A DNA stretch of 64,000 bases from Acinetobacter pittii ATCC 19004 = CIP 70.29 (GTDB lineage Bacteria; Pseudomonadota; Gammaproteobacteria; Pseudomonadales; Moraxellaceae), in NCBI RefSeq assembly GCF_000369045.1, contig NZ_KB849796.1, positions 124,001-188,000 of the forward strand, read 5' to 3'. Both the position numbers and the translations under genes were made by a program. Under the pieces are notes generated by a model, which worked only from the letters and a program-made list of their open reading frames with translations, made no database searches and was not told where the DNA came from. Below are positions 1 through 8,736 of this stretch, one piece after another. The first letter of the stretch is position 1; each line of letters starts with the position of its first letter.

Positions 1-1
1 C

Positions 2-1951
2 AACTTGGTTTATGTCTGCCTGCTCTTTTTTACAGTCAGTAGTATTCTTGGCTTTTTAGCTCCTTACAAAATTTTCTTTATTTTATATCTCTCTATCTCA
101 AGCGCTTTTTTCATATTACTAGGCGCCTTAGGGCAACGTTATGCCACGATTTCTTTTGGCACGATTCTGCTCTCTATTTATAGTATGTTCGGTTTAGGCG
201 AATACGCACATTGGTATCAACAACCTACTTATTTTGTTTTTGGTGCTCTGTGGTACGGTTTAACTTCTATTTTATTTTTTATTATTAAACCGACACTTCC
301 CTTACAAGATAAGCTCTCACAAATTTTTAAAGAAATTTCTGTTCTACTACAAGCAAAAGCTCGTTTGTTTGATCCGGACAATAAAGAGAATGTTGAGCAG
401 CTTTTATATGAGTTATCTCTACAAAATACGCAAGTTGCCCAAAGTCTCAATCAAATACGCAGTTCACTACTGACTCGGCTCAAAGCTTCCAGAGTCAGTA
501 ATAAAAGTATCTATTGGTTAAATCTATACTTTTTCGCACGGGATATTCATGAGCAAGCCACTTCAAATTACTTACATTACGAACATATTCAACAGAATTT
601 TAGCCGTAGTGATCTTATTTTCCGTTTCCAAAAAAACCTGCGTCTACAAGCACAAGCATGCCAAGACTTAGCTCAATGTATTTTATATAACCAGCCATAT
701 CAGCCTTCGCAAGAAAGTCAGAAAGTACTAGGACATTTGGAAAGTTCTTTAAAAGATTGGATACAACAACATCCACAAAATTTTGAAGTTAAAAATTTAA
801 AACTTATTTTTGATAATTTAAAAGGAATGCATGAACAGTTTGAACAACTGCAATATGCCCAACCTGTTCCTGAAAATAGCACTCAAACAAGACAAGAACA
901 CTTAAATTTACTTGATGATGATATTCAAGGATTTTCAGATCTTATCTTAAAACTTCGGCAACAACTTACGCCACAGTCAGCGCTGTTTAGGCATGCCATA
1001 CGGATTGCTGTGGTTTTTGCCGCAGGTTATGCAATTTCATTATTACCGTTTGCGCAGCATGGCTACTGGATTTTACTGACCAGTTTGTTTGTCTGTCAGA
1101 TTACTTATTTTGCGACTAAAAGCCGTCTTAAATTAAGAACGATTGGTACCCTACTCGGTGTTTTATTAGGAATACCAATTTTATATTTTGTACCGAGTAT
1201 TGAAGGCCAGCTCATCATTACAATTATTTGTGGAGTCTGCTTTTTTTACTTACGTCAAAAGAAATATGCTTTGGCTACGCTCATGGCCACCCTTATGGTG
1301 CTATTAATTTTCAACTTAAAAGGCGCTGGCTACAGTATTATTTTGCCTCGACTGATAGATACCTTATTAGGCTGCTTTATTGCATGGCTCGCCGTAAACT
1401 TTATTTGGCCCGACTGGAACTTTCGAAACATCCCCAATAATATTAATAAAAGCAGCAAAGCGACCTTAGATTATTTCAATGTGATTGTTGAGCAATATCA
1501 ATATGGCAAAAATCAGGATATAGAGTACCGCCGAATTCGTCGTGCTGCGCATAACGCTCAGATTGAGCTATCCAACATGATTTCAAGCCTAAGTGCTGAA
1601 CCCAACCCGAACCCTCAACTCATCCATTATGCTTTTCGTTATTTGGTTTATAGCCACAGCCAACTGAGTTACGTAGCAGCGTTAGGAAGCCAACGACAAA
1701 AAATTGATGATCAACAGGTATTACAACTCTTACTGGATTGTCAGCAAATTCTTAAACAGAGCTTATTTGATCCGGCTTATATTGATTTCAATTTCCTTGA
1801 GCAGACTTTAGCGCAAATTCAAAGCCTAACTACTTATGAGCACTTTTCAGAAAATTACACACTCGTGTTAAAACAAATCAGTTTATTGCTAGAAACTTTG
1901 CCAGAACTATTAACACTTAAAGACAAACTTTTAGAACAAGAGATTAAGTAG
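2..1951 (+). CDS. YccS/YhfK-family (FUSC) inner-membrane protein, 5' end outside window
   Basis: Predicted inner-membrane protein of the YccS/FUSC (fusaric acid resistance-like) family, whose transport function is not firmly known. The reading frame is open to the window edge and the only early start is a TTG at base 5, so the gene almost certainly begins upstream. About 649 residues are visible against roughly 720 in YccS, so some 70 N-terminal residues are missing. Hydrophobic segments lie at the N-terminus. A long hydrophilic helical region follows (about residues 95-330), and a second membrane block (about 335-465) contains FAAGYAISLLPFAQHGYWIL-like sequence. A soluble C-terminal domain ends the protein. 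This two-block layout fits YccS. It is followed by a strong terminator. The family call is fairly secure; the substrate is not known. Confidence 0.8.
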   Translation, partial: NLVYVCLLFFTVSSILGFLAPYKIFFILYLSISSAFFILLGALGQRYATISFGTILLSIYSMFGLGEYAHWYQQPTYFVFGALWYGLTSILFFIIKPTLPLQDKLSQIFKEISVLLQAKARLFDPDNKENVEQLLYELSLQNTQVAQSLNQIRSSLLTRLKASRVSNKSIYWLNLYFFARDIHEQATSNYLHYEHIQQNFSRSDLIFRFQKNLRLQAQACQDLAQCILYNQPYQPSQESQKVLGHLESSLKDWIQQHPQNFEVKNLKLIFDNLKGMHEQFEQLQYAQPVPENSTQTRQEHLNLLDDDIQGFSDLILKLRQQLTPQSALFRHAIRIAVVFAAGYAISLLPFAQHGYWILLTSLFVCQITYFATKSRLKLRTIGTLLGVLLGIPILYFVPSIEGQLIITIICGVCFFYLRQKKYALATLMATLMVLLIFNLKGAGYSIILPRLIDTLLGCFIAWLAVNFIWPDWNFRNIPNNINKSSKATLDYFNVIVEQYQYGKNQDIEYRRIRRAAHNAQIELSNMISSLSAEPNPNPQLIHYAFRYLVYSHSQLSYVAALGSQRQKIDDQQVLQLLLDCQQILKQSLFDPAYIDFNFLEQTLAQIQSLTTYEHFSENYTLVLKQISLLLETLPELLTLKDKLLEQEIK

Positions 1952-1954
1952 AAT

Positions 1955-1989
1955 AAAAAAATACCGGAATATCAATTCCGGTATTTTTT
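1955..1989. terminator. Bidirectional rho-independent terminator
   Basis: The arms AATACCGGAA and TTCCGGTATT enclose a 6-base loop. Flanking A and T runs give a U-tract on either strand. It lies between the convergent YccS-like gene and craA and can end both transcripts. Confidence 0.9.
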
Positions 1990-1991
1990 AT

Positions 1992-3221
1992 TTAATTGTT
2001 GCCTTGTTGCAGTCTTTCTTGCATTTCCTGCTTCAAAGCACTTCGCGGTTGGCTAAACCAAAGAGCAATAAAGGTAAATGCAGACAATGCAAAAGCCCAT
2101 AAATGAAATTGTGTATAGAGATAACGTACAAGCTCAATCATTGCAAAGAAGCTCATCATCAGTAACATTGAAACTGCTGCTGCAACTGTTCCTTTTGATA
2201 CCTCAGATGACATGAGTGCAAAACGATACAAGACCGAGAAACTAATCCCCTCACCAAAACAAATCAATGTCATGCCTGTAAGCAAACAAGGTATGAGATA
2301 GGTTTGCCACACCACACCTAATATTAAAATAAGTGTACCAGTGAGCATAATCGGTAAACCCATCATGACGGTTTTACCCAAAGGCAAACGGTCAATAATT
2401 TTGATTAAGACAATGTTGCCTACAATCAAACCCAAAAATACAGGGAATTGAGCTAAGCCATATTGCACACTGGTGAGCTTTAATTCATCTACTAAAATGA
2501 TTGGAGATAAAGCAATCCATAGCATTAAAGGCATACCCACTAAAGGTAATGCGAGACTTAAACCTAAAAAACGGCGGTTGGTAAACACCCTTTTAAAATC
2601 ATCAAAAAGATAACTAAAAGGTTGCTTGGTTACACTGACTTGCTGGCTTGGCATCTGTTTTTTCAACCCGATCCAACTGAGTAATGCCAATACAGCGATG
2701 GCGACAAAGCCCCAGTGCCATGACACATAATCAATTAAGAAAGCGCCAAGTACAGGTCCTAGCAAGGGTGCAAGTAATGAGATATTTGCCATGAGTGCCA
2801 TGACTTTAATCGCATCACGTTCAGCAAAGCTTTCTTGAATAGCCGCATATCCAACTGCTGAAATTACGGTTAAGCCAATTCCCTGCAAGAATCTTAAAGC
2901 TAGAAATTGCTCGATTTGCGTCGTCAGTAAAATTAAAAAACAGCATAGAGCAAAGAATAAAACTCCTGCTAATAGTACTTTTTTACGTCCGAGACGGTCC
3001 GACAAAGGACCAAGTAACCATGCAACAGATGCGCCACCTAATAAATAAAATGACATCGAAGATGGTGCCCAAGTTGCACTTACACCAAAGTCTTCAGTAA
3101 TTGCCAACATGGCTGGCTGAATCAGGTCATTACCAATATAAACAGCAAATTCAAATAGCACTAAGGCCAAAGGAAACATCAACGTTGTACGGTTCAACGT
3201 TGTCGTTTGAATATTTTTCAT
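1992..3221 (-). CDS. craA: MFS multidrug efflux pump, CraA (MdfA-like)
   Basis: A 409-residue, 12-helix major facilitator drug/H+ antiporter of the Bcr/CflA-MdfA type. CraA is the intrinsic chloramphenicol efflux pump of A. baumannii and also exports other drugs. Visible features are the MFS motif A GPLSDRLGRK at residues 71-80 and the acidic residues E24 and D32 in helix 1, which match the substrate/proton-coupling E26 and D34 of MdfA. A further acidic residue, E324, lies in FGEG of a C-terminal helix. An in-frame TGA lies four codons upstream (3234-3236), so the start cannot move far and ATG at 3221 fits. The gene is monocistronic, with a terminator just beyond it. The family is certain. 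The CraA assignment comes from recognising the sequence. Confidence 0.88.
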   Translation of the reverse strand: MKNIQTTTLNRTTLMFPLALVLFEFAVYIGNDLIQPAMLAITEDFGVSATWAPSSMSFYLLGGASVAWLLGPLSDRLGRKKVLLAGVLFFALCCFLILLTTQIEQFLALRFLQGIGLTVISAVGYAAIQESFAERDAIKVMALMANISLLAPLLGPVLGAFLIDYVSWHWGFVAIAVLALLSWIGLKKQMPSQQVSVTKQPFSYLFDDFKRVFTNRRFLGLSLALPLVGMPLMLWIALSPIILVDELKLTSVQYGLAQFPVFLGLIVGNIVLIKIIDRLPLGKTVMMGLPIMLTGTLILILGVVWQTYLIPCLLTGMTLICFGEGISFSVLYRFALMSSEVSKGTVAAAVSMLLMMSFFAMIELVRYLYTQFHLWAFALSAFTFIALWFSQPRSALKQEMQERLQQGNN

Positions 3222-3589
3222 GAGTTGTACACTTCAAAATAGCGGCCATATGTCTGTACGACTACCTATAAAATAAGATGTAGTCATGACGATGACATGT
3301 ATGGTCAATCAATCTTTAGTTAAGTTGTTATATGCCGTGAGAGTGCATGTTTAGAGTGTGAAACACCGTATTCACAAGGTGTCTAAAACGAGAAAAAATA
3401 TATGACGTGAGATTCGGTAATTTTTACCAATTGGCACAATTGCCGAGCGCAACAATAGCACTTTTTAAATTGATCAGCAATCATGCAATTTCAAGAAGCT
3501 TAAATTTCAGTTTTTTGCACAAAAAGGCATACAAATTATGGTTGTGCACAAACTCAAAGTTATCCACATATTCGATAAAAAATTAAGCA
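3222..3589. other. 368-bp intergenic region upstream of craA
   Basis: No credible coding frame is present. The craA promoter must lie near the right of the gene, but no strong -35/-10 pair stands out. An imperfect 21-bp dyad at 3278-3298 (ATGTAGTCATGACGATGACAT, with GTCATGAC at its core) could be an operator. A small hairpin (ACACC/GGTGT) lies near 3367-3384. A single perfect DnaA-box-like 9-mer is at 3560-3568. Confidence 0.45.
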
Positions 3590-3955
3590 TTATGGGCAAG
3601 GATTAACTTGAAAATCTGTAGTTTCCTCTCCTTTTGTACATTGATAGCTTTGCTTTTTATTCACAATTTTCCAGATTTGCTGATCTCGTTTTAATAAATA
3701 TTCAGTACGTGTTTTCGACACCGCATCTGGACTAGGCTCTGTTTGCAAAATAGTAACTTGCGCATTGGAAGGATCATCTGAAGCATTCATTTGCTGTGAA
3801 ATATCTAAATTGCTTGCATCATTTAAAAGATCTGGTTGATCGAGTAATACAGCCTGTATAGGACTATCAGCAAGTTGAGCAGAAGAATTTTGAGGTGGAG
3901 CACAAGCTGTTAATATGCTTAAGCTGAAAATAATCAACAAACCATTCTTTTTCAT
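3590..3955 (-). CDS. Small lipoprotein of unknown function, paralogue of the gene at 5156-5524
   Basis: About 121 residues with a lipoprotein signal peptide. A short positive start and hydrophobic core are followed by the lipobox LTAC, so the mature lipid-modified cysteine is at about residue 18. The ATG at 3955 is preferred over the GTG one codon earlier because a GGGGAAGAG ribosome site precedes it. The C-terminal half contains RTEY, a tryptophan, NKKQSYQC and a terminal cysteine, and aligns with the lipoprotein at 5156-5524. The two conserved cysteines could form a disulfide in the periplasm. I do not recognise a function. It is transcribed away from mdaB-ygiN. Confidence 0.7.
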   Translation of the reverse strand: MKKNGLLIIFSLSILTACAPPQNSSAQLADSPIQAVLLDQPDLLNDASNLDISQQMNASDDPSNAQVTILQTEPSPDAVSKTRTEYLLKRDQQIWKIVNKKQSYQCTKGEETTDFQVNPCP

Positions 3956-4195
3956 CACTCTTCCCCTCTATTTACTCAAAATTAATGCTAAAGATAATAG
4001 GCCACTTTTTCCTTTTGAGCTTTGTAAATAGGCATAAATTTATTGATATTAATGAGATAGATTAGTTTTAAATAGAAATCCAATAATAATTATTGATTTT
4101 TTATCAACAATATTTTTCCTATTCATGCATTTTTCTACAACAGTAAATCTCATAGAGTATGCGTCAAATACAGGAATTTAATGAGAGCAACCTCC

Positions 4196-4783
4196 ATGAG
4201 TAAGATTTTAGTGATTAATGGTGCGAAACAATTTGCCCACTCAAACGGTGAATTAAATGACACATTAACCACCCTAGCAACCACACACCTCACGGAACTC
4301 GGCCATGAAGTCCAAGTGACCCGTGCAGACAGCAATTATGATGCTGAAAGTGAAGTTGAAAAATACTTATGGGCAGATGTTGTTATCTATCAAATGCCAG
4401 GCTGGTGGATGGGCGCACCTTGGACAGTCAAAAAATACATTGATGATGTCTTTACCACTGGTCATGGTTCACTTTATGCAAGTGATGGCCGTAGCCGTTC
4501 TGATGCCTCAAAAAAATATGGTTCAGGTGGTTTAATTCATGACAAAAAATATATGCTGTCATTGACTTGGAATGCTCCAATGGAAGCATTTGAAGATGCA
4601 GATCAATTCTTCCACGGCGTAGGTGTAGATGGCGTTTATTTACCATTTCATAAAGCCAATCAGTTCTTAGGCATGAGCACCCTTCCGACATTTATTGTAA
4701 ATGACGTGATTAAAATGCCTGACGTTGATAGTTATGTTGAAGAATATAAAGCACACTTAAATACTGTATTTGCAGCAGCCTAA
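4196..4783 (+). CDS. mdaB: NAD(P)H:quinone oxidoreductase MdaB
   Basis: A 195-residue FAD-dependent flavodoxin-fold enzyme that makes the two-electron reduction of quinones to quinols, limiting oxidative stress from semiquinones. It is nearly collinear with E. coli MdaB: the start MSKILVINGAKQFAHSNGEL, the block MPGWWMGAPWTVKKYIDDVF, and FFHGVGVDGVYLPFHKANQF are all recognisable. An ATG at 4181 would add five residues and has an AGGA site before it. The ATG at 4196 is chosen because it matches the homologues' N-terminus. The quinol monooxygenase ygiN follows 13 bases after the stop, the same pairing as in E. coli. Confidence 0.93.
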   Translation: MSKILVINGAKQFAHSNGELNDTLTTLATTHLTELGHEVQVTRADSNYDAESEVEKYLWADVVIYQMPGWWMGAPWTVKKYIDDVFTTGHGSLYASDGRSRSDASKKYGSGGLIHDKKYMLSLTWNAPMEAFEDADQFFHGVGVDGVYLPFHKANQFLGMSTLPTFIVNDVIKMPDVDSYVEEYKAHLNTVFAAA

Positions 4784-4796
4784 TAAGGAGAAATCC

Positions 4797-5111
4797 ATGC
4801 TAACCATTATTGCGGAAATTCGTACTAAATCGGGTGGACAGCATCGCCAGAACGTATTGGATGCCTTTCAAAAAATCATTCCAACTGTTTTAGCAGAAGA
4901 TGGTTGTCATGGTTATGAACCTCTAGTTGATCACAAATCAAATTCGAGCTTCCAAACCCAAGAGCCTGATACGATTGTCATGCTAGAAAAATGGCAAAGT
5001 GTTGCTCATCTTGAAGCGCATTTAGCGACGCCTCATATGCAAGCGCATCATGCAGCCGTTAAAGATGATGTAGTTGACGTCAAAATTAAAATTTTAGAAA
5101 GCGGCGTATAA
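4797..5111 (+). CDS. ygiN: Putative quinol monooxygenase YgiN (ABM domain)
   Basis: A 104-residue antibiotic-biosynthesis-monooxygenase (ABM) fold protein. E. coli YgiN acts on menadiol, and with MdaB it is proposed to form a quinone redox cycle. Recognisable blocks are MLTIIAEIRTKSGG, EDGCHGYEPLVDH and SVAHLEAHLATPHMQAH. The start at 4797 has an AAGGAG site at 4785-4790 and matches the homologue; a longer frame would overlap mdaB. It forms an operon with mdaB and ends at a strong terminator. It is cytoplasmic, with no signal peptide. Confidence 0.9.
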   Translation: MLTIIAEIRTKSGGQHRQNVLDAFQKIIPTVLAEDGCHGYEPLVDHKSNSSFQTQEPDTIVMLEKWQSVAHLEAHLATPHMQAHHAAVKDDVVDVKIKILESGV

Positions 5112-5121
5112 TTTAGACTAT

Positions 5122-5151
5122 AAAAAAGACGATATATTTATCGTCTTTTTT
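5122..5151. terminator. Bidirectional terminator between ygiN and a lipoprotein gene
   Basis: The stem AAAAAGACGA/TCGTCTTTTT has an AT-rich loop and T-runs on both strands. It sits between convergent ygiN and the minus-strand lipoprotein gene that ends at 5156. Confidence 0.88.
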
Positions 5152-5155
5152 ATTT

Positions 5156-5524
5156 TTAAGAGCAAAGTTGTGTTTGGAAACCTCTAGAGCCTTTCCCTCT
5201 CGCACATTGGTAGCTCTTTTGCTTATTTTGCAATTGCCACTTTTCATCAACCAGCTTAAATGAATATTCTGTTCGGATTGCAGAAACAGAATCATCCATT
5301 AAACCTGTTTGGATAACGGTAATACGGGAAACTGTTGGAGATTCTACTCGGTTAAATACTTGCTGAAGTGAGGTATTATTGTGCTCTTTTACAATCTCAG
5401 GCTGGGCTTTAAGTACTTGTTGCATCGGGGTTTCAGAACCCACAAAAGGAATTAATTTACTGGTCGTCGCACACCCAGTGAAAAGTCCAGCACAGAGCGC
5501 TGAAATTAAAAATAAACGTTGCAT
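5156..5524 (-). CDS. Small lipoprotein of unknown function, paralogue of the gene at 3590-3955
   Basis: A 122-residue predicted lipoprotein. The N-terminus MQRLFLISALCAG leads to the lipobox FTGC. The ATG at 5524 is chosen over a TTG at 5542 because GGTGA precedes it at good spacing. The C-terminal half shares the pattern RTEY-x5-W-QNKQKSYQC-x6-FQ-x3-C with the protein at 3590-3955, including both cysteines, so the two are duplicates flanking mdaB-ygiN. Function is unknown. The shared cysteines and lipid anchor suggest an envelope role. Confidence 0.7.
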   Translation of the reverse strand: MQRLFLISALCAGLFTGCATTSKLIPFVGSETPMQQVLKAQPEIVKEHNNTSLQQVFNRVESPTVSRITVIQTGLMDDSVSAIRTEYSFKLVDEKWQLQNKQKSYQCARGKGSRGFQTQLCS

Positions 5525-5536
5525 TTTTATCACCAA

Positions 5537-5571
5537 AAACAAAAGCCATAGCTTTATGATGCTATGGCTTT
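5537..5571 (-). terminator. Terminator of the FAD dehydrogenase gene
   Basis: A perfect 10-bp inverted repeat AAAGCCATAG/CTATGGCTTT is followed on the minus strand by TTTTGTTTTT. It lies just downstream of the FAD dehydrogenase and only about 15 bases before the lipoprotein start, so it separates the two transcripts. Confidence 0.82.
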
Positions 5572-5618
5572 GTTGGTTACTCTGTAGAAACTATGTAGTT
5601 CTACAAAATAGATCTAAT

Positions 5619-7028
5619 TTAAAGATCAAACAATTTACCTGGGTTCATTAAACCATTCGGGTCAAATACTTTTTTCAAAGCTTTCATATATTCGATTTCT
5701 TCAGGCGAACGTGAATATTCCAAATATGGCTTTTTCGTCATGCCTACACCATGTTCAGCAGAGATTGAACCATCGTATTTTTTAACGGTATCAAACACAT
5801 ATTTATTAACCACCTGACATTTCGCAAAGAACTCATCTTTGGTTAAGTTTTCAGGTTTTAAAATATTTAAGTGTAAGTTACCGTCACCGATATGTCCGAA
5901 CCAGCAAATTTCAAAATCTGGATAGTTTTCTTGAACAATCGCATCAATTTCACGAATAAATGCAGGTACGTGAGTAATTAATACTGAGATATCATTTTTA
6001 TATGGAATAAACGGCGCGATTGATTCAGAAATATCTTCGCGTAAACGCCATAAGCTTTCTACTTGGTCAAGGCTCTGGCTCATTACGCCATCAAGTACCC
6101 AACCTTGTTCCATACAGTGTTCGAAAATCTCCATTGCTTTGTCGATAATCGGTTCGTATGGCGCTTCAAACTCAAGCAATACATAGAACGGGCATTGAGT
6201 TTCAAATGGACGTTGTACATGTCCATGATCTAAAACTTTTTGCATTGCAAGTTCACCAAAGAACTCAAATGCAGTTAAGTCGATGTCTTTTTGGAACGCA
6301 TGTAACACAGGCATTACTGCATCGAAATCTGGAACACCTAAAACTAAAACTTGTAAGTTTTGTGGTTGACGCTCAAGTTTAATTTCTGCTTCGGTCACTA
6401 AACCTAATGTGCCTTCACCGCCAATAAACAAATGCTGTAATGCATAACCAGTTGCATTTTTAACCATGCCTTTGTTTAAACGCAGGATGTCACCTTTACC
6501 AGTCACTACAGTTAAACCAAGTACCCAGTTACGTGTCATGCCATATTTAATAACTTTAATACCACCAGCATTGGTACCAATATTACCGCCAATCTGACTA
6601 GAACCCGCTGACGCAAAGTCCACCGGATAATACATGCCTTGTTCTTCTGCATAATTCTGCAATTGCTCAGTCACAACACCAGCTTGAACACGCACCATAC
6701 GGTCTGCCGGGAAGAACTCAAGAATTTGGTTCATTTTGTCCATGCTAATGACAATTTCACCATTGGTTGCTACCGCACCAGCAGAGAGACCAGTACGACC
6801 ACCTGACGGTGTAATCGCAACATTAAACTGGTTCGCAAGCTTTACAACTGCCTGAACTTGTTCAGTCGTTGACGGAAAAACGATGACCGATGGGTTCGGA
6901 TTAAAATGCTTGGTATGATCTTTACCCCAGTTTTCGAGACTATCAGCATCAGTTTTAATACGGTTTTCACCGACGATTGCTGTTAATTGGGTGAGTAACT
7001 CAGGTGTTAAAGCGACTGGAGCATTCAT
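5619..7028 (-). CDS. FAD-linked D-2-hydroxyacid dehydrogenase (GlcD / D-2-hydroxyglutarate dehydrogenase type)
   Basis: A 469-residue flavoprotein of the FAD_binding_4 plus FAD-oxidase_C family, which oxidises D-2-hydroxyacids such as D-lactate, glycolate or D-2-hydroxyglutarate. The FAD-binding part includes TPSGGRTGLSAGAV and GSSQIGGNIGTNAGG near residues 80-165. The C-terminal part has FGHIGDGNLHLN and SAEHGVGMTKK, typical of this family. The ATG at 7028 replaces a TTG six codons upstream. The gene is divergent from serA. SerA can reduce 2-oxoglutarate to D-2-hydroxyglutarate, so the neighbourhood favours a D-2-hydroxyglutarate dehydrogenase. That substrate is inferred, not visible in the sequence. 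Confidence 0.85.
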   Translation of the reverse strand: MNAPVALTPELLTQLTAIVGENRIKTDADSLENWGKDHTKHFNPNPSVIVFPSTTEQVQAVVKLANQFNVAITPSGGRTGLSAGAVATNGEIVISMDKMNQILEFFPADRMVRVQAGVVTEQLQNYAEEQGMYYPVDFASAGSSQIGGNIGTNAGGIKVIKYGMTRNWVLGLTVVTGKGDILRLNKGMVKNATGYALQHLFIGGEGTLGLVTEAEIKLERQPQNLQVLVLGVPDFDAVMPVLHAFQKDIDLTAFEFFGELAMQKVLDHGHVQRPFETQCPFYVLLEFEAPYEPIIDKAMEIFEHCMEQGWVLDGVMSQSLDQVESLWRLREDISESIAPFIPYKNDISVLITHVPAFIREIDAIVQENYPDFEICWFGHIGDGNLHLNILKPENLTKDEFFAKCQVVNKYVFDTVKKYDGSISAEHGVGMTKKPYLEYSRSPEEIEYMKALKKVFDPNGLMNPGKLFDL

Positions 7029-7405
7029 CGTTTGCAGACCTAGCAAGAAGTAAACTGTGGTGGGACTATGACCTCATAATTCTCAAGGTTCTCACCTGAG
7101 CAAAGCCATAATGTTCAAGGAACTCCTATATTCTACATGTATCCGCGCAAGCGATAAAGTTCAGAATAGAGATACTGTCACTACAAAACATGTTTAACGT
7201 AAATAAATACTTTCTAGGGGCTTTCAGAGAAAAATCACATTTATCCCCCTACCAAGCATATTTTAAAATGCTCGACAAGCCATAAACAGAAGTGATTAGA
7301 CATAGATAAAATTGCCATAAGGCGATGGTATAAACGAAATATCTATAGCACCGCCCAGTATGTTATTATACCGCCACCAAATTTGGCCTTTGTAGCGGAG
7401 CCGTA
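7029..7405. other. 377-bp divergent promoter region between the FAD dehydrogenase gene and serA
   Basis: There is no coding frame. It must hold both divergent promoters, but I see no convincing sigma-70 pair. A GGAG ribosome site for serA is at 7397-7400. Confidence 0.4.
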
Positions 7406-8638
7406 ATGAGCCAACATCTTTCACTACCTAAAGATAAAATCCGTTTCCTTTTGTTAGAAGGCGTTCATCAAAACGCAGTCGATACTCTAAACGCTGCGGG
7501 TTACACTAATATTGACTATCGTAAAACTGCTCTTGAAGGCGAAGCGCTTAAAGAAGCAATTAAAGATGCTCACTTTATTGGTATTCGTTCGCGTACCCAA
7601 TTGACTGAAGAAGTTTTCGAAGCTGCAAATAAATTGATCGCAGTAGGTTGTTTCTGTATCGGAACAAACCAAGTTGATCTTAAAGCAGCAATGGCACGTG
7701 GTATTCCTGTATTCAACGCACCGTATTCAAATACGCGTTCGGTTGCAGAGCTTGTACTTGCTGAAACGATTCTTCTTCTTCGCCGTGTTCCTGAAAAATC
7801 GGCGGCTTGTCATCGTGGTGGTTGGGACAAGTCTGCTGTCGGTTCTTTTGAAACTCGTGGCAAAACTTTAGGTATTGTGGGTTACGGTTCCATCGGTTCT
7901 CAACTTTCAGTTCTTGCTGAAAGCATGGGTATGCATGTTATTTATTATGATGCAGTAACCAAATTACCAATGGGTAATGCTCGCCAAGTTGGTTCTCTAG
8001 ATGAACTTTTAGCAACTGCAGATGTTGTAACGTTGCATGTGCCAGATGTTCCATCTACACGTAACTTCTTCACTAAAGAACAATTTGCGAAAATGAAAGA
8101 AGGCGCGATCTTCTTAAATGCTGCACGTGGTACATGTGTAGTAATTGAAGATTTAGCTGATGCAATCAAGTCTGGTCATATTGCTGGTGCAGCGGTTGAC
8201 GTATTCCCGAAAGAACCTAAAGCAAATGGTGAAGAATTCCAATCTCCACTTCGCGGCCTAGATAACGTGATTTTAACTCCTCACGTTGGTGGTTCAACCA
8301 TGGAAGCGCAAGCAAACATTGGTTTAGAAGTTGCAGAGAAATTTGTTGCTTACTCTGACAAAGGTATGACACTTTCTGCGGTGAACTTCCCGGAAATCGC
8401 GTTACCATTGACAGCTGGCCAACACCGTTTATTGCACATCCACAAAAACGTGCCAGGTGTATTGTCTAAAATCAACAACTTGTTTGCTGAACAAGGCATC
8501 AACATTTCTGGTCAGTCACTTATGACTAAAGGTGACATCGGTTACCTCGTAATGGATGTTGACGCTTCTGCTTCTCAAGAAGCTTTAGATATGTTGCATG
8601 AAGTTGAAGGTACAATTCGCGTGCGCGTATTGTTCTAA
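7406..8638 (+). CDS. serA: D-3-phosphoglycerate dehydrogenase SerA
   Basis: A 410-residue, cytoplasmic NAD-dependent enzyme for the first step of serine synthesis, 3-phosphoglycerate to 3-phosphohydroxypyruvate. The length equals E. coli SerA. The Rossmann motif GIVGYGSIGSQ, the block NAARGTCVVIEDLADAI and PHVGGSTMEAQ, with the catalytic histidine, are visible. A C-terminal ACT domain (about residues 335-410) contains NNLFAEQGINISGQ and suggests serine feedback inhibition. GGAG lies before the start. The gene is single and ends in a strong terminator. It is divergent from a D-2-hydroxyacid dehydrogenase that may recycle its side product. Confidence 0.96.
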   Translation: MSQHLSLPKDKIRFLLLEGVHQNAVDTLNAAGYTNIDYRKTALEGEALKEAIKDAHFIGIRSRTQLTEEVFEAANKLIAVGCFCIGTNQVDLKAAMARGIPVFNAPYSNTRSVAELVLAETILLLRRVPEKSAACHRGGWDKSAVGSFETRGKTLGIVGYGSIGSQLSVLAESMGMHVIYYDAVTKLPMGNARQVGSLDELLATADVVTLHVPDVPSTRNFFTKEQFAKMKEGAIFLNAARGTCVVIEDLADAIKSGHIAGAAVDVFPKEPKANGEEFQSPLRGLDNVILTPHVGGSTMEAQANIGLEVAEKFVAYSDKGMTLSAVNFPEIALPLTAGQHRLLHIHKNVPGVLSKINNLFAEQGINISGQSLMTKGDIGYLVMDVDASASQEALDMLHEVEGTIRVRVLF

Positions 8639-8654
8639 TACGAACTGTAAATTC

Positions 8655-8684
8655 AAAAGCCACAGCATTGTCTGTGGCTTTTTT
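8655..8684 (+). terminator. serA terminator
   Basis: The stem AAAGCCACAG/CTGTGGCTTT is followed by TTTT, directly after serA. Confidence 0.92.
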
Positions 8685-8736
8685 ATGGGCATTTACATTA
8701 TCATGTGAAAAGTATACCAATTGATCAAATAATAAA

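Noticed and set aside
3560..3568. Perfect DnaA-box-like 9-mer TTATCCACA
   Set aside because: A single box without a cluster, AT-rich unwinding element or dnaA nearby; chance occurrence is likely.
4770..4796. Upstream extension of ygiN overlapping mdaB
   Set aside because: The AAGGAG site at 4785-4790 lies inside this extension and points to the ATG at 4797, which matches the homologue.
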